Source of the DNA: Roseibaca calidilacus
Lineage (GTDB): Bacteria; Pseudomonadota; Alphaproteobacteria; Rhodobacterales; Rhodobacteraceae
Direction: 5' to 3'
Assembly (NCBI RefSeq): GCF_001517585.1
Contig: NZ_FBYC01000004.1
Location: forward strand, 2,313,501-2,377,500
DNA: 64,000 nt
Below, piece by piece: positions 33,959 through 45,006 of this stretch (positions are counted from its first letter, which is position 1; each line of letters begins with the position of its first letter). The position numbers and the translations under genes were made by a program. The notes under the pieces were generated by a model. It saw only the letters and a list, made by a program, of their open reading frames with translations, was not told where the DNA came from and searched no databases.

Positions 33959-34774
33959 TCAGTCCCACCCCATCTTGGCCAGATAGCCTTCTATCAGCGC
34001 GGTGTCGGACGGGTTGTTCAATTCCCAAAACACGGCACCGGGGGCCGACACTTCGACCACGCGCACGGGGTGGCCGTTTTCCAAAAAGCGCAATTGTTCC
34101 AGCCCTTCCAGCGCTTCCAGCGGGCCGACCTCCCAGCCCATATACGCGTCAAGCGCCGCGCTGCGATAGGCATACAGCCCAACATGGTGGAACACCGGCA
34201 CCACGCCATCGACCACACCGCGCCCGTTGGTGAAGGGGATCACCTCTTTCGAGAAGTAAAGCGCTTGGCCCAGCCGGTTTGCCACAACGGTCGTCGCCCC
34301 CACGCGCCCGGCGGCACGGTCGGCAATGAAGTTTTGCACCGCTTCCCCGTCGCAGCGCAAGATGGGTGTGGCAATGCCGCACTCCGGGTCTGCCTGCATG
34401 GCCTGCACAAGGGCGGTCACGAAATGCGGCGGCGTCAGCGGCGCGTCGCCTTGCAGGTTTACGATAATCTCGGCGCTTATTCCGGCGTTCTGGACGGCTT
34501 CAGCCACACGCTCGGTGCCGTTTCGACAGCGCTCATCCGTCATAATCACGTCAGCACCAATGCGCGCGGCTTCTTCCGCGATGCGGCTGTCATCGGTCGC
34601 AACATAAAGCGCCGCCGGCACGCCCATATCCGCGACAGCGGCGCGCCCAGCCTCGACCGAGCGTTGCAACAGCGATTTCACCTGCCCCGACGCCCCGCGC
34701 AACGGGGCCAGCGGTTTGGCCGGAAACCGGGTAGAGGCATAGCGCGCCGGGATGATGATGGCGATGTCGGTCAT
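33959..34774 (-). CDS. kdsB: 3-deoxy-manno-octulosonate cytidylyltransferase (CMP-Kdo synthetase)
   Basis: 271 residues. It activates Kdo as CMP-Kdo for lipid A/LPS core synthesis in the cytosol. The N-terminal nucleotide-binding [14 protein letters not shown] is the family signature (usually PARxxSxRxPGKPL), followed by [27 protein letters not shown] and NLQGDAPL (usually QGDEP). [22 protein letters not shown] follows the KHIGIYAYR pattern. The substitutions are noteworthy but the overall length and the overlap with kdsA (ATGA) support the call. Confidence 0.88.
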   Translation of the reverse strand: MTDIAIIIPARYASTRFPAKPLAPLRGASGQVKSLLQRSVEAGRAAVADMGVPAALYVATDDSRIAEEAARIGADVIMTDERCRNGTERVAEAVQNAGISAEIIVNLQGDAPLTPPHFVTALVQAMQADPECGIATPILRCDGEAVQNFIADRAAGRVGATTVVANRLGQALYFSKEVIPFTNGRGVVDGVVPVFHHVGLYAYRSAALDAYMGWEVGPLEALEGLEQLRFLENGHPVRVVEVSAPGAVFWELNNPSDTALIEGYLAKMGWD

Positions 34775-35607
34775 ACGGCCAGCCCTTTGGCCAGCGCATC
34801 GAATGCACGAAGCTGCGCGACCAGCCCTTCCATCTGGTCCACTGGGATCATGTTCGGACCATCCGACGGCGCGTTGTCCGGGTCTTGATGCGTTTCAATG
34901 AACAGCGCCGACACGCCCACCGCACAGGCTGCGCGCGCCAGAACCGGCGCGAATTCGCGCTGCCCGCCTGATGTGGTGCCCTGCCCGCCGGGTTGCTGCA
35001 CCGAATGCGTGGCGTCAAACACCACCGGGTAGCCCGTCTGCGCCATGATCGGCAGGCCCCGGAAATCGCTGACCAAGGTGTTATAGCCAAACGACGTGCC
35101 CCGGTCACACAGCATGATCCGCTCGTTTCCGGTAGAGGCGATCTTCTCGGCCACGTTGCCCATGTCCCAAGGGGCAAGGAACTGACCCTTCTTCACGTTG
35201 ATCGCAGCACCCGTTTCGCCCGCAGCCAACAAAAGGTCGGTCTGGCGGCACAGAAAGGCCGGGATCTGCAACACATCGCAAGCTTGGGCGGCAGGCGCGC
35301 ATTGGCGCGCGTCGTGCACATCAGTCAGCACCGGGCAGCCGAATTCGTCGCGGATTTTCGACAGGATCGACAACCCCTCCTCCATCCCCAACCCGCGCTG
35401 GGTGCTGATGGACGAGCGGTTCGCCTTGTCGTAGCTGGCTTTGAAAATGAAGCGCGTGCCGGTGGGCGCGCAAGCCTCGGCAATGCGCGCGGCCATCATC
35501 CGCGCGTGGTCAAGGCTTTCCAACTGGCAAGGCCCCGTTATCAGGGCAAACGGGTTTGCGGCCCCGATCTGAATATCGCCAACCGTGACAATCCGTGCAG
35601 TGCTCAT
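34771..35607 (-). CDS. kdsA: 3-deoxy-8-phosphooctulonate synthase (KdsA)
   Basis: 278 residues. It condenses phosphoenolpyruvate with D-arabinose 5-phosphate to form Kdo 8-phosphate. Motifs: [94 protein letters not shown] and [13 protein letters not shown]. The Cys in GPCQLES is the position that distinguishes metal-dependent enzymes, suggesting the metallo form. Start ATG 35607 with AAGGA upstream. Translationally coupled to kdsB; 71 bases downstream of dnaE. Confidence 0.95.
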   Translation of the reverse strand: MSTARIVTVGDIQIGAANPFALITGPCQLESLDHARMMAARIAEACAPTGTRFIFKASYDKANRSSISTQRGLGMEEGLSILSKIRDEFGCPVLTDVHDARQCAPAAQACDVLQIPAFLCRQTDLLLAAGETGAAINVKKGQFLAPWDMGNVAEKIASTGNERIMLCDRGTSFGYNTLVSDFRGLPIMAQTGYPVVFDATHSVQQPGGQGTTSGGQREFAPVLARAACAVGVSALFIETHQDPDNAPSDGPNMIPVDQMEGLVAQLRAFDALAKGLAV

Positions 35608-35678
35608 AGGTCTGATCCTTTGTCGCTTGTGCCCCGTTTTTGTGGCGCAAGGCCGCGCTTGTCCAGCCCCGGACGGGG

Positions 35679-38600
35679 CTACAGTTCTTCCACCAGCACC
35701 ACACCCTCAAGCGACTTGACCGCGCCTTTCACCTGCGGGGTGATCGCGTAGTGCTGGCCGGTGTCGATGTCGTATTCCTGCCCGCGTTCGGCATCTGTCA
35801 CGCAAAACCACAAAGGCCCGCGCGCTTGGCCCTTCCCATAGCGCGCCAACAAGTTGGCCACAGCGCCAATGGCATCGGGTGTTTCCACATGCACGCGCAA
35901 ACCCGCCGCGCCCGCATCGGCCACGACCGCATCAATCGGTTGAATGCCGCGCGCCAGCAGTTTCAGCGTGTCGGCCTCCATGGTTGCTTCGACCGAAATG
36001 ACCACGTTCTGACCCGGTTCCAGATATTGGCGGCCCGCTTCCAGCGCTTCGGAAAACACCGTCACTTCATAAAGGCCCGTAGAATCGGACAGCTGCACAA
36101 AGGCAAAGCGATTGCCCCGCGCCGATTTGCGTTCCTGCCGGGACGACACGGCACCTGCAATCCGCGCGGCAATGCCACCACCCTTGGCCTGTTTTTCAAT
36201 CTCGGCCAGTGTCAGCACCTTCTTGCGTTTCAGCGCGCCCGCGTAATCATCCAGCGGGTGACCAGACAGGTAAAACCCGATGGCTTGGTGTTCGGCGGCC
36301 AGCCGTTCCGTGGGCAACCAATCGTCACATTGGGCCATGCGGGGTTCGGGAATATCGGTGCCCGCTTCGCCAAATAGCGACACTTGGTTGGAGGCGCGCG
36401 CCTCATGCACGGCGGCTGAATAGGTCACAAGCGCATCCAGACTGTCGAACACCCGGCGGCGGTTGCGGTCCAACTGGTCGAACGCGCCCGCCCGCGCCAG
36501 CATTTCCAGCGCGCGTTTGCCGACGCGTTTCAGGTCCACCCGGCGGGCCATGTCGAACAGCGTGGCAAAGGGTTTGTCGCCGCGCCCATCGACCAGCAGG
36601 CGCATGGCATCGACGCCCACGTTTTTCAGCGCGCCGAGAGCATAGACCAGCGCACCGTCCTTTACATCGAACCGCGCGCGCGAGCGGTTCACACATGGCG
36701 GGATCACAGCAATATTCAGCCGGTCCACTTCGCGCTTATAGACCGCAAGCTTCTCTGTCAGATGAATATCGCAATTCATGACACCGGCCATGAACTCGAC
36801 CGGGTAATTCGCCTTCAAATACGCGGTCTGGTAGCTGACAACCGCATAGGCGGCGGCGTGGGATTTGTTGAAGCCGTAATTGGCGAATTTCTCCAGCAGG
36901 TCGAACACCTCGCCCGCCTTTTTCTCATTCACCCCGTTCTCAATCGCGCCCTTCACGAATTTCGGGCGCTCCTTGGCCATCTCTTCGGCAATTTTCTTAC
37001 CCATCGCACGGCGCAACAGGTCTGCGCCGCCAAGCGAATATCCCGCCATGACCTGCGCGATTTGCATCACCTGTTCTTGGTAAACGATGATGCCTTGGGT
37101 TTCCTCCAGGATATGGTCAATTGACGGGTGGATGGATTCGAGCTTTTTCTGCCCGTTCTTCACCTCGCAATAGGTTGGAATATTCTCCATCGGGCCGGGG
37201 CGATACAGCGCCACAAGTGCCACGATATCTTCAATGCAGGTGGGTTTCATGCGCCGCAGCGCGTCCATCATGCCAGAACTTTCCACCTGGAACACGGCCA
37301 CGGTGCGCGCACTGGCGTATAGGTCATAGGTCGCCTTGTCATCAAGCGGGATGGCGGAAATATCCAACGTCACCCCGCGCCGTTTCAGCAGGTCGACCGC
37401 GTTTTGAATGACCGTCAGGGTTTTCAGGCCCAGAAAGTCGAACTTTACCAGCCCCGCCTGTTCGACCCATTTCATGTTGAACTGCGTGGCGGGCATATCA
37501 GAGCGCGGATCACGATAGAGCGGCACCAACTGGTCCAACGGGCGGTCACCGATCACAACGCCTGCCGCATGGGTGGACGCATTGCGCAACAGCCCTTCGA
37601 CCTTTTGCGCATGGGTCAGCAGGCGGTCGACCACCTCTTCCGACTTGGCCATCTCGCGCAGGCGCGGCTCATCGGCCAAGGCTTTTTCAATGCTGACGGG
37701 TTTGACCCCTTCAACCGGGATCATTTTCGACAGTTTGTCGACCTGTCCGAACGGCAATTGCAGCACGCGGCCCACATCGCGCACGGCAGCTTTGGACAGC
37801 AAAGCACCGAAGGTGATGATCTGACCAACCTTGTCATGGCCGTATTTGTCTTGCGTGTAGCGGATCACCTCTTCCCGGCGATCCATGCAAAAATCGATGT
37901 CGAAATCGGGCATGGACACACGTTCGGGGTTCAAAAACCGCTCGAACAGCAGCGCATAGCGCAACGGGTCCAGATCGGTGATGGTCAACGCATAAGCCAC
38001 AAGGCTGCCCGCACCCGACCCCCGGCCCGGCCCCACGGGAATATCCTGTTCCTTGGCCCATTTGATGAAATCGGCCACGATCAGGAAATAGCCGGGAAAG
38101 CCCATGCCCTCGATGATCCCCAGTTCAAACTCCAGCCGCTTTTCGTAATCTTCGACTGGGGCGGCATGGGGGATCACGGCCAGACGCGCGGCCAGCCCCT
38201 CGCGGGCTTGGCGGCGCAATTCCTCGACCTCGTCCTCGGCAAAGCGGGGCAGAATAGGCGCGCGTTTCTCGGCCTTGTAGGCGCAGCGGCGCGCAATCTC
38301 GACCGTGTTTTCTATCGCTTCGGGCAGGTCGGCAAATAGCGCGGCCATTTCCTCGGGCGATTTCAGATAATGCTGCGGCGTCAGGCGGCGGCGCGGTGCG
38401 GATTGGTCCACATACGCGCCTTCCTTGATGCACAGCAGCGCATCATGCGCCTCGAACATGTCGGATTTGGGGAAATAGACATCGTTCGTGGCCACCAGCG
38501 GCAGGCCCATCTCATATGCCATTTCGACAAACGGGCGCTCGGTCAGGCGCTCGGCTTCCATCATCTGACCGTCATCGCCCGCGTGGCGCTGCAATTCAAC

Positions 38601-39116
38601 ATACAGCCGGTCCGGGAAAGCGCGCGCCAGCCGTTCCAGAAGCACGCGGGCTTTCGGCATCTGGTTGGTCTGGATCAATTTGCCCAGCGCCCCTTCAGCC
38701 CCGCCAGTCAGGCAGATCACGCCGCCTGAATGCGTCTCTAGCTCCTCTAGCGTGACCTGAGGCACGGGGCGGTCCTTGGGCAGATATAGGCACGAATTCA
38801 GCGCCATCAGGTTCATGTAGCCCGCCTCTGACTGCGCCAGCAGAACCACGGGCGCGGGCATCCGGAGCTTTTCGCCGGGCGCGGGCGGATCATAGGCAAC
38901 CGAGACCTGACACCCCAGAATCGGCTGCACCCCCATGCCCGACGCCAGAACCGAGAACTCCAGCGCCGCGAACATATTGTCGGTATCGGTCACGGCAATC
39001 GCCGGATAGCCCTTTTCCGCGCAGGTTTTCACCAGCTTTTTCAGCGGCACCGCACCTTCCAGAAGAGAATATTCGGTATGGGTGCGCAGATGGATGAAAC
39101 GAGGGGCTTGGGTCAT
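35679..39116 (-). CDS. dnaE: DNA polymerase III alpha subunit
   Basis: 1145 residues, the replicative polymerase. N-terminal PHP domain ([34 protein letters not shown]). The palm has the catalytic acidic residues in [16 protein letters not shown] and [19 protein letters not shown]. The fingers follow ([27 protein letters not shown]). The helix-hairpin-helix region, an OB-fold (~980-1060) and a short C-terminal domain close the protein. Length and motifs match DnaE1. It is not followed by dnaE2/imuB mutasome genes. Its promoter region is shared with the divergent BMP transporter (161 bases). Confidence 0.97.
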   Translation of the reverse strand: MTQAPRFIHLRTHTEYSLLEGAVPLKKLVKTCAEKGYPAIAVTDTDNMFAALEFSVLASGMGVQPILGCQVSVAYDPPAPGEKLRMPAPVVLLAQSEAGYMNLMALNSCLYLPKDRPVPQVTLEELETHSGGVICLTGGAEGALGKLIQTNQMPKARVLLERLARAFPDRLYVELQRHAGDDGQMMEAERLTERPFVEMAYEMGLPLVATNDVYFPKSDMFEAHDALLCIKEGAYVDQSAPRRRLTPQHYLKSPEEMAALFADLPEAIENTVEIARRCAYKAEKRAPILPRFAEDEVEELRRQAREGLAARLAVIPHAAPVEDYEKRLEFELGIIEGMGFPGYFLIVADFIKWAKEQDIPVGPGRGSGAGSLVAYALTITDLDPLRYALLFERFLNPERVSMPDFDIDFCMDRREEVIRYTQDKYGHDKVGQIITFGALLSKAAVRDVGRVLQLPFGQVDKLSKMIPVEGVKPVSIEKALADEPRLREMAKSEEVVDRLLTHAQKVEGLLRNASTHAAGVVIGDRPLDQLVPLYRDPRSDMPATQFNMKWVEQAGLVKFDFLGLKTLTVIQNAVDLLKRRGVTLDISAIPLDDKATYDLYASARTVAVFQVESSGMMDALRRMKPTCIEDIVALVALYRPGPMENIPTYCEVKNGQKKLESIHPSIDHILEETQGIIVYQEQVMQIAQVMAGYSLGGADLLRRAMGKKIAEEMAKERPKFVKGAIENGVNEKKAGEVFDLLEKFANYGFNKSHAAAYAVVSYQTAYLKANYPVEFMAGVMNCDIHLTEKLAVYKREVDRLNIAVIPPCVNRSRARFDVKDGALVYALGALKNVGVDAMRLLVDGRGDKPFATLFDMARRVDLKRVGKRALEMLARAGAFDQLDRNRRRVFDSLDALVTYSAAVHEARASNQVSLFGEAGTDIPEPRMAQCDDWLPTERLAAEHQAIGFYLSGHPLDDYAGALKRKKVLTLAEIEKQAKGGGIAARIAGAVSSRQERKSARGNRFAFVQLSDSTGLYEVTVFSEALEAGRQYLEPGQNVVISVEATMEADTLKLLARGIQPIDAVVADAGAAGLRVHVETPDAIGAVANLLARYGKGQARGPLWFCVTDAERGQEYDIDTGQHYAITPQVKGAVKSLEGVVLVEEL

Positions 39117-39277
39117 CTGCTTATGTTACCGCCGCCAGTCGCAACACAAAAGATGCAATGGCCATCTGACAGGCATTTTCCCAGACCGGGCGAAAAGCGC
39201 GCAGCTTTCGCTTGCCCTTGGCGCGTTGTCACGGTTTGTTATGGCACGGTTTCGCGCAACACGGGGTTCCCGCACAG

Positions 39278-40810
39278 ATGACAGACGCCACACCCTTGTT
39301 GCAGCTTTCCGGCCTGACCAAGGCCTATCCGGGCGTGGTCGCAAATGACGATGTGTCCTTCGACATTGGGCCGGGCCAGATTCATGCGCTGCTGGGCGAG
39401 AATGGTGCAGGCAAATCGACTTTGGTCAAAATGATCTATGGTCTGGTTAAGCCCGACGCGGGCGAGATGCGGCTGCGCGGCGCGGCCTATGCCCCCGGCC
39501 AGCCATCGGACGCGCGCAAAAGTGGCATTGCCATGGTCTTTCAGCATTTTAGCCTGTTCGATGCGCTGGACGTGGCCGAAAACGTGGCCCTTGGCATGGA
39601 GAACCCGCCGCCCCTGCGCGATCTGGCCAAGCGTATCCGCGACGTGTCCGAAGCCTATGGCCTGCCATTGGACCCGGCGCGCTTGGTGGGCGAATTATCG
39701 GCAGGCGAACGCCAGCGTGTCGAGATCATTCGCTGCCTGCTGCAAGACCCCAAGCTGCTTATCATGGACGAACCCACCAGCGTTCTGACCCCGCAAGAGG
39801 TGGACATCCTGTTTCTCACTCTGCGCAAGCTGGCGCACGATGGCACGGCGATTCTGTATATCAGCCACAAGCTGGATGAGATTCGCGCGCTTTGCTCGGA
39901 AGCAACCATCCTGCGCGGCGGCAAGAAGGTCGCCACATGCGACCCGCGCGAGAAATCGGCGCGCGAACTGGCGGAACTGATGGTCGGCCAGCTTCTGACC
40001 CCGCCCGAACGCCCCGAACGCCCCTTTGGCGATGTGGTCTTGCAGGTAGACGGGTTGTCGCTGGCGTCGAACAATCCGTTTGGCACCTCGCTGAAAGACA
40101 TTCACTTCTCCCTGCGCGCAGGAGAGGTTCTGGGCATTGCCGGTGTCGCGGGCAATGGGCAAGACGAGTTGTTGCTGATGCTGTCGGGCGAATTGCAAAG
40201 CCCCTCGGACCGCGTGCGCCTGCGGGGCCAGCCGGTCGGGCATCTGGGGCCGAACGGGCGGCGCGCCTTGGGGCTGGTCGCCGCGCCCGAAGAACGGCTG
40301 GGCCACGCTGCCGCCCCGGATATGAGCCTGACCGAAAATGCCTATCTGTCGGGTGCATATCGCAAAGGGCTGGTCCGGAACGGATTTGTCGATTGGGCCA
40401 AGACCCGCGCTTTCGCGGAAGCGGTGATCACACGCTTCGATGTGCGCACGCCGGGGCCGCATGTGGTGGCCCGCGCGCTGTCGGGCGGCAATTTGCAGAA
40501 ATTCGTCATTGGGCGAGAGATTGAACAAAACCCGGCGGTGATTGTCGTGAACCAGCCCACATGGGGCGTCGATGCCAGCGCCGCCGCGACCATCCGCCAA
40601 GCGCTGCTGGACCTTGCCAGCCAAGGTGCGGGCGTGGTTGTCATTTCCCAAGACCTTGATGAACTGCTGGAAGTGGCCGACAGTTTCGCCGCGCTGAACG
40701 AAGGCCGCCTGACCGCGCCGCGCCCTGCCAAGGGTCTGACCGTCGATGCAATCGGGCTGATGATGGGCGGCGCGCATGACATGGACGTGGCCGAGGGAGC
40801 AAGCATATGA
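39278..40810 (+). CDS. Nucleoside-type ABC transporter ATPase (two nucleotide-binding domains)
   Basis: 510 residues with two fused ABC domains, as in the RbsA/NupA class. NBD1: Walker A GENGAGKSTLVKMIYG, signature LSAGERQRVEIIRCL, Walker B LLIMDEPTSVLTPQ. NBD2 (from ~residue 245) has a degenerate Walker A (GVAGNGQDELLLML), signature LSGGNLQKFVIGREI and NQPTWGVDASA. ATG 39278 begins the family N-terminus (ATPLLQLSGLTKAYPGV); the upstream open frame lacks similarity. First gene of ATPase-permease-permease-BMP, overlapping the next gene by ATGA. Confidence 0.94.
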   Translation: MTDATPLLQLSGLTKAYPGVVANDDVSFDIGPGQIHALLGENGAGKSTLVKMIYGLVKPDAGEMRLRGAAYAPGQPSDARKSGIAMVFQHFSLFDALDVAENVALGMENPPPLRDLAKRIRDVSEAYGLPLDPARLVGELSAGERQRVEIIRCLLQDPKLLIMDEPTSVLTPQEVDILFLTLRKLAHDGTAILYISHKLDEIRALCSEATILRGGKKVATCDPREKSARELAELMVGQLLTPPERPERPFGDVVLQVDGLSLASNNPFGTSLKDIHFSLRAGEVLGIAGVAGNGQDELLLMLSGELQSPSDRVRLRGQPVGHLGPNGRRALGLVAAPEERLGHAAAPDMSLTENAYLSGAYRKGLVRNGFVDWAKTRAFAEAVITRFDVRTPGPHVVARALSGGNLQKFVIGREIEQNPAVIVVNQPTWGVDASAAATIRQALLDLASQGAGVVVISQDLDELLEVADSFAALNEGRLTAPRPAKGLTVDAIGLMMGGAHDMDVAEGASI

Positions 40811-41892
40811 TCCGGCTGGAAAAACGCCTCGCACCCTCGAAACGCGCGCAATATCTGAACCCGTTTCTGGCGGTTCTGCTGACCATGATCGCGGGCGGAT
40901 TGATGTTCGCAGCCCTTGGCAAAGATCCGGTCGCGGCCATCCGGCTGATCTTTTTCGACCCGATCTTCTCGGAACAATTCGGCAGCTATTCGCGCCCGCA
41001 ACTGCTGATAAAATCGGCCCCCCTGATCTTGATCGCGGTGGGGCTGGCCATCGGGTTCCGCGCGGGTATCTGGAATATTGGCGCGGAAGGGCAATACATT
41101 ATCGGGGCTTTGTGCGGCGCGGGCGTGGCGCTGGCTTTCTACCCGGTCGAGGGGTGGTATATCTTTCCGCTGATGGTGATCGCGGGCGCCTTGGGCGGCT
41201 TCCTGTGGGCCATGATCCCCGCCATTTTGAAAACACGGTTCAATACCAACGAAATCCTCGTCTCGTTGTTGCTGGTCTATGTGGCCGAGCGGCTGCTGGC
41301 GGGCATGGCGCTGGGGCTGTTGCGCAACCCCGATGTGGCAGGCTTTCCCGGTTCGCGCGATTTGCGCCGCTATGAAAGTGCGCATAATGCCGACCTGATC
41401 GCCAATACCGGTATGCACTGGGGTGTTGTCGCAGCCATGATAGCGGTGATTTTCGCTTATGTGATGATGACCCGCCATAGCCTTGGCTACCAAGTGCAAC
41501 TGGCGGGCCAAGCCCCGCGCGCAGCCCGCTTTGCAGGTGTCTCGCCCGCACGGCTGGTGGTGATCTGTCTGGGCATCTCTGGCGTTTTGGCAGGGCTTGC
41601 CGGTATGTTCGAGGTCAGCGGCCCTTCCGGCCAAGTGCGGATCGACTTTGCCAGCGGCTACGGTTTTACCGCCATCATCGTGGCATTTTTGGGCCGGTTG
41701 AACCCCATTGGCATTGTGTTGGCAGGGCTGCTTTTGGGGCTGACCTATATTGGCGGCGAGCTAAGCCAGATGATGCTGCAACTTCCCGGCGCGGCCATTC
41801 AGGTGTTCCAAGGGATGCTGTTGTTTTTCCTGCTGGCGCTGGATTTCCAGACAAATTACAGGCTGCGATTCACGAAAGGGGCGCGCGCATGA
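40807..41892 (+). CDS. Nucleoside-type ABC transporter permease 1
   Basis: 361 residues, BPD_transp_2 (RbsC-like) family with about nine to ten membrane spans. KSAPLILIAVGLAIGFRAG and NIGAEGQYIIGALCGAG are the family signature; RHSLGYQVQLAGQAPRAARF is the cytoplasmic coupling segment. Resembles NupP/YufP-type nucleoside permeases. Overlaps both neighbours by ATGA. Confidence 0.93.
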   Translation: MIRLEKRLAPSKRAQYLNPFLAVLLTMIAGGLMFAALGKDPVAAIRLIFFDPIFSEQFGSYSRPQLLIKSAPLILIAVGLAIGFRAGIWNIGAEGQYIIGALCGAGVALAFYPVEGWYIFPLMVIAGALGGFLWAMIPAILKTRFNTNEILVSLLLVYVAERLLAGMALGLLRNPDVAGFPGSRDLRRYESAHNADLIANTGMHWGVVAAMIAVIFAYVMMTRHSLGYQVQLAGQAPRAARFAGVSPARLVVICLGISGVLAGLAGMFEVSGPSGQVRIDFASGYGFTAIIVAFLGRLNPIGIVLAGLLLGLTYIGGELSQMMLQLPGAAIQVFQGMLLFFLLALDFQTNYRLRFTKGARA

Positions 41893-42821
41893 TCCTTGGC
41901 TCTATCCAACCTGCCGTTCTGATCGCCGCGCTGATGGTCGCGGCCACACCGATCCTGCTGGCCGCCATTGGCGAATTGGTGGTTGAAAAGGCAGGCGTGC
42001 TGAATCTTGGCGTGGAAGGCATGATGATCCTTGGCGCGGTCGCGGGCTTTATCGTGGCGGTGCAGACCGGCAACCCGGCCTTGGGCTTTGTCAGCGCGGC
42101 GGTGGCAGGGGGGCTTTTGGCGCTTTTATTCGCGCTGCTGACGCAGGCGCTGATGGCCAATCAGGTCGCCTCCGGCCTTGCACTAACGCTGTTCGGGCTG
42201 GGGCTGTCGGCGCTTCTGGGGCAAGCCTATGTCGGCATTTCACCCCCGCGCACGCCCAAGCTGGACCTTGGCCCGTTGTCGGACATCCCGTTCTTTGGCC
42301 GCGCGTTTTTCAGCCATGACGCGTTGGTGTATCTGGCCATTGCCATCGTTATCGGCGTCTGGTGGTTTCTGAAATACAGCCGCGCCGGATTGATCCTGCG
42401 CGCAGTGGGCGAAAACCATGACGCGGCGCATGGGCTGGGCTACCATGTGAAACGCGTGCGGGCGCTGGCGATTGTGTTTGGCGGCGCCTGCGCGGGGTTG
42501 GGCGGCGCCTACCTGTCGCTCATTCGCGTGCCGCAATGGACCGAAGGCATGACCGCGGGCGCAGGCTGGATCGCGCTCGCGCTGGTTGTGTTCGCAAGCT
42601 GGCGGCCCTTCCGCGCGCTGGCCGGTGCCTATCTGTTCGGCGGAATTGTGGTTTTGCAACTGAATCTGCAAGCGGCGGGCGTCAAGATACCCGTCGAATA
42701 CTTGTCAATGTCGCCTTACCTGATAACCATCGTTGTGCTTGTTTTCATCTCGTCGGGCAAAGCGCGCGGGTCGCTGAACGCACCCGGATCGCTGAACCGG
42801 CCTTTCCATGCCTCGGGCTGA
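41889..42821 (+). CDS. Nucleoside-type ABC transporter permease 2
   Basis: 310 residues, BPD_transp_2 family, about eight spans. VVEKAGVLNLGVEGMMILGAVAGF is the diagnostic NupQ/YufQ-type motif; LRAVGENHDAAHGLGYHVKR is the coupling region. Pairs with the preceding permease to form the translocation channel. Its ATG overlaps the stop of permease 1; the binding protein follows after 35 bases. Confidence 0.93.
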   Translation: MILGSIQPAVLIAALMVAATPILLAAIGELVVEKAGVLNLGVEGMMILGAVAGFIVAVQTGNPALGFVSAAVAGGLLALLFALLTQALMANQVASGLALTLFGLGLSALLGQAYVGISPPRTPKLDLGPLSDIPFFGRAFFSHDALVYLAIAIVIGVWWFLKYSRAGLILRAVGENHDAAHGLGYHVKRVRALAIVFGGACAGLGGAYLSLIRVPQWTEGMTAGAGWIALALVVFASWRPFRALAGAYLFGGIVVLQLNLQAAGVKIPVEYLSMSPYLITIVVLVFISSGKARGSLNAPGSLNRPFHASG

Positions 42822-42856
42822 GGCAACTTGCTGCCAAAACAGGGAGAAACACCTAA

Positions 42857-43933
42857 ATGACCCTCAAATCCATCCTCGGCGCGGCCACCGCGCTTGGCTT
42901 GGCGCTTGCCGCGCCGGCGTTTGCCCAAGACCCGACCAAGGTCGGCTTTATCTATGTCGGCCCCATCGGCGACCATGGCTGGAGCTATACGCATGACCAA
43001 GGCCGCCTGGCGGTCGAAGCTGAATTCGGCGACGCGGTGGAAACCACCTATGTCGAAACCGTGGCCGAAGGCCCCGACGCCGAACGTGTCATGACGCAGA
43101 TGGCGCTTGGCGGCGCGGATATCATTTTCGCCACGTCCTTTGGCTATGGCCCGGAAATGAACAATGTCGCCGCGCGCTTCCCTGACATCAAATTCGAACA
43201 CGCGACCGGCTACATTCAGGAACAGCCCAATGTCAGCCTGTATAACGCGCGTTTCTACGAAGGCCGCGCTGTGATCGGACATATCGCGGGCAAGATGACC
43301 GAAACCAACAAGATCGGCTATATCGCGTCGTTCCCGATTCCCGAAGTCATTATGGGCATCAACGCTGCCTATCTGGCTGCCAAGGCCGTGAACCCCGATG
43401 TCGAATTCTCGATCATCTGGGCCTATTCTTGGTATGACCCGGCACAAGAAGCCGCCGCCGCCGAAGCGCTGATTGAACAGGGCGCGGATATCATCATGCA
43501 GCACACCGATTCCACCGCGCCGCTGACGGTTGCGCAGGATGCGGGCGTCATGGGCTTTGGCCAAGCATCTGACATGTCGGGCTTTGCACCGGATTCGCAC
43601 CTGACCGGCATTGTCGATGTCTGGGCGCCTTATTACATTGAGCGGGTCAAGGCCGTGATGGACGGCACATGGGAACCTGTCAATGTCTGGCACGGCATTG
43701 ACGAAGGCATGGTCGGCTTCGCACCCTTCAGCGACAAGATCCCGGCAGACCTGCGCGCCGAGGCCGAGGCCATGATCGCCGCCATCGCAGATGGCAGCTT
43801 CCACCCGTTCACCGGGCCGATCAACCGTCAGGACGGCACGCCGTGGCTGGCCGAAGGCGAAGTGGCCGATGACGGCACGCTTCTGGGCATGGATTTCTAT
43901 GTCGAAGGCATCACCTCGGAAATTCCGAACTGA
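42857..43933 (+). CDS. BMP family nucleoside-type binding protein
   Basis: 358 residues. Signal peptide MTLKSILGAATALGLALAAP with AFA-Q cleavage, without a lipobox. Bmp/PnrA fold: KVGFIYVGPIGDHGWSYTHD, ALGGADIIFATSFGYG, NKIGYIASFPIPEVIMGINA, GADIIMQHTDSTAP. PnrA-like proteins bind purine nucleosides; some alphaproteobacterial relatives may bind other purine-like ligands, so the substrate is inferred. Last gene of the importer operon, with AGGGAG upstream and a strong terminator after. It complements the xdhABC-guaD operon in the same region. Confidence 0.93.
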   Translation: MTLKSILGAATALGLALAAPAFAQDPTKVGFIYVGPIGDHGWSYTHDQGRLAVEAEFGDAVETTYVETVAEGPDAERVMTQMALGGADIIFATSFGYGPEMNNVAARFPDIKFEHATGYIQEQPNVSLYNARFYEGRAVIGHIAGKMTETNKIGYIASFPIPEVIMGINAAYLAAKAVNPDVEFSIIWAYSWYDPAQEAAAAEALIEQGADIIMQHTDSTAPLTVAQDAGVMGFGQASDMSGFAPDSHLTGIVDVWAPYYIERVKAVMDGTWEPVNVWHGIDEGMVGFAPFSDKIPADLRAEAEAMIAAIADGSFHPFTGPINRQDGTPWLAEGEVADDGTLLGMDFYVEGITSEIPN

Positions 43934-43957
43934 TCCAACACTTTAGGACAGCGTTGC

Positions 43958-43983
43958 AACCCCCGGCCCCGGCCGGGGGTTTT
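43958..43983 (+). terminator. Intrinsic terminator after the BMP transporter operon
   Basis: GC-rich stem AACCCCCGGCC/GGCCGGGGGTT with a tight CC loop, followed by TTTTG. It lies between the BMP gene and the convergent patatin-like gene. Confidence 0.85.
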
Positions 43984-43986
43984 GCT

Positions 43987-44901
43987 TTAGGACGACATCA
44001 ACGTATCTATCCAGTCAGCCTGTGCCATGGTCGCCCTGTAACCTTCATCAATTGCCTGTGACGCTAGGTGAAACTGCATGATATTCATATGCGCCAGCCG
44101 TGCCGAGATCAGGACATGGGGCGCATCCGCCGCAAGCCTAGCGCGGCGGATCTGGTCGCTCATCATGTCAATCGTGGCATTGATCAAGGCCGTATAGCTG
44201 GGCGGGTTCGGGTCTTTGGACGGGGCCTCATTGGTGCCGGATCGCCAGAACTGCGTCAGCGCATCCGGCAGTTTCTCTGAAACTTGGTCGACCATCTCTG
44301 AGAAATCCGGCAGTCCCGGCCAATCCTGCCCCGGCGTCCAGAACAGCCCTCCGGTGGCGGCATTCGGGTTCACGGCAACAACCACCCGGACACCTGCGGC
44401 AGTCAAAGGTGTGATCGGCACCGGGTTCACCACTCCGCCATCAATCAGCCAGCGCCCGTCGATGCATACGGGGCTGAGAATACCCGGAATGGCGACGGAT
44501 GCGCGCGTGGCGCTTGCCAGCGGACCCTCTTGAAGCCAGACCTCTTGCCCGCTGGAAAGATCGGCGGCCACGGCTATGAAAGGCAGGCTTAGATCCTCTA
44601 TCCGGCAATCAAGGCCGATTTCTTCCAGCATCTTGGCAATACTTGTGCCACCGACCAGCCCACCCCCGGTCAGCCGCATATCGATCAGCGACCAGACGCG
44701 GCGCGGGGTTAGCGCGCGCGCCCAATCCTCTAGCGCATCCAGTGCGCCGCCAGCATAGGCCGCACCAACCAAAGCGCCCATGGAACTGCCTGCGACCACA
44801 TCGGGCCGCACGCCCATCTCATCTAGCGCGCGCAACACGCCGATATGGCACCACCCGCGCGCGCCCCCTGTGCCCAAGGCCAAGCCCAGTTTCGCAGTCA
44901 T
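43987..44901 (-). CDS. Patatin-like phospholipase family protein
   Basis: 304 residues. Patatin fold with the oxyanion loop GTGGARGWCHIGVLRAL, nucleophile motif GSSMGALVGAAY (GxSxG) and catalytic Asp in IDGGVVNPVPITPL (DGG). The Ser-Asp dyad is intact. No signal peptide; closest in style to RssA-type cytoplasmic patatins. Lipid substrate unknown. ATG 44901 preceded by GGGGGCG; the longer frame is unlikely. Confidence 0.88.
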   Translation of the reverse strand: MTAKLGLALGTGGARGWCHIGVLRALDEMGVRPDVVAGSSMGALVGAAYAGGALDALEDWARALTPRRVWSLIDMRLTGGGLVGGTSIAKMLEEIGLDCRIEDLSLPFIAVAADLSSGQEVWLQEGPLASATRASVAIPGILSPVCIDGRWLIDGGVVNPVPITPLTAAGVRVVVAVNPNAATGGLFWTPGQDWPGLPDFSEMVDQVSEKLPDALTQFWRSGTNEAPSKDPNPPSYTALINATIDMMSDQIRRARLAADAPHVLISARLAHMNIMQFHLASQAIDEGYRATMAQADWIDTLMSS

Positions 44902-45006
44902 ATCGCCCCCATGCTGCTGGTCGGATTGGGGGCATAATGCCTCCGCACCTCTGTGCTTGCCAGCCTTGATTGCCATGCGCTAAGTCAGCGGCTGAAAGGA
45001 CATCTC

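Noticed and set aside
35665-35680. Small GC palindrome AGCCCC-GGAC-GGGGCT at the dnaE stop as a terminator
   Set aside because: Only 6 bp and no T-run on the minus strand; kdsA follows closely and is probably co-transcribed.
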